The notes beneath the pieces are model-generated. The model did no database searches, was not told where the DNA came from, and saw nothing but the letters and a program-made list of their open reading frames with translations. A program made the position numbers and the translations under genes. A stretch of DNA of 14,014 nucleotides, taken from contig JAGXIS010000123.1 in NCBI GenBank assembly GCA_024635465.1, positions 1-14,014 of the forward strand, in the 5' to 3' direction. This DNA comes from Bacteroidota bacterium. Its GTDB lineage: Bacteria > Bacteroidota > Rhodothermia > Balneolales > Balneolaceae. Positions 13,852-14,014 of this stretch are shown here, in pieces. Each line of letters starts with the position of its first letter. Position 1 is the first letter of the stretch.

Positions 13852-14014
13852 AGCTAAGTTTTATTTATAAGCTTAATCTCTGCTTATAAACTGAATGCAA
13901 AACTGTGTAGAACATCGGTCGCTGATCCCGAGAAAACGGGATAAATGCACAACCCCCTTTATCGACCAAAACGGACTTTGAATAAGCGCGTTTAAGCGGG
14001 CTTTATTTTTGGAT
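13852..14014. other. Trailer with hairpins and a possible terminator at the window edge
   Basis: No gene is seen. ATCCCG (13925-13930) pairs with CGGGAT (13937-13942) around a six-nt loop, nested inside GGTCG (13917-13921) and CGACC (13963-13967). AAGCGCG (13984-13990) can pair with CGGGCTT (13997-14003) with one G-G mismatch, followed by TATTTTT, a terminator-like end. The closing CGGGCTTTATTTTTG is similar to the shared promoter element at 11907 but the window stops before any -7 box. Confidence 0.4.

Overview
The window reads as a chromosomal segment of a Bacteroidota bacterium (Flavobacteriia/Cytophagia-like; genus not determinable here). The evidence is several genes ending in type IX secretion (T9SS) sorting domains with the YPNP motif, a T9SS type B (gliding-motility-type) C-terminus at the left edge, signal peptides cut before Gln, almost no Shine-Dalgarno sequences, and promoters of the Bacteroidota form (TAnnTTTG -7 box).

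Layout, left to right. 1-166: 3' end of a T9SS type B cargo gene. 303-1145: AraC-family regulator with a DUF6597-like N-terminus. 1241-3544: exported BNR/sialidase-like propeller protein with a type A sorting domain. 3784-4100: decayed, frameshifted exported alpha/beta hydrolase. 4123-5004: type A cargo with PKD/Ig-like domains. 5157-7631: DUF7948 + SBBP-repeat type A cargo. 7738-8603: second DUF6597/AraC regulator, broken by a -1 frameshift at an A9 run. 8604-9063: gene-poor stretch with a possible SRPBCC remnant. On the minus strand, 11006-9501 is an exported alpha/beta hydrolase translationally coupled to a DUF4440/SnoaL-like protein (9504-9064). 11007-11671: long non-coding stretch. 11672-11881: truncated exported peptide. 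11972-12889: small type A cargo. 12982-13416: second exported DUF4440-like protein. 13465-13851: monohaem cytochrome-like lipoprotein. 13852-14014: trailer with hairpins.

Functionally this is mostly a set of cell-surface or secreted proteins (five T9SS cargos) and small periplasmic proteins, with two related AraC-type regulators and several decaying genes. I see no CRISPR array, tRNA, rRNA, transposase or phage module, and no clear defence or biosynthetic system.

The most interesting signal is non-coding. A near-identical element, (C)TTTTTTACAATT, sits upstream of four plus-strand genes. In each it lies exactly 22 nt before a TAnnTTTG-like box, and in several cases the T-run also serves as the tail of the preceding gene's terminator. 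Weaker copies occur upstream of the truncated peptide and, on the minus strand, upstream of the hydrolase operon. The other main point is the A9 frameshift in the second AraC gene.
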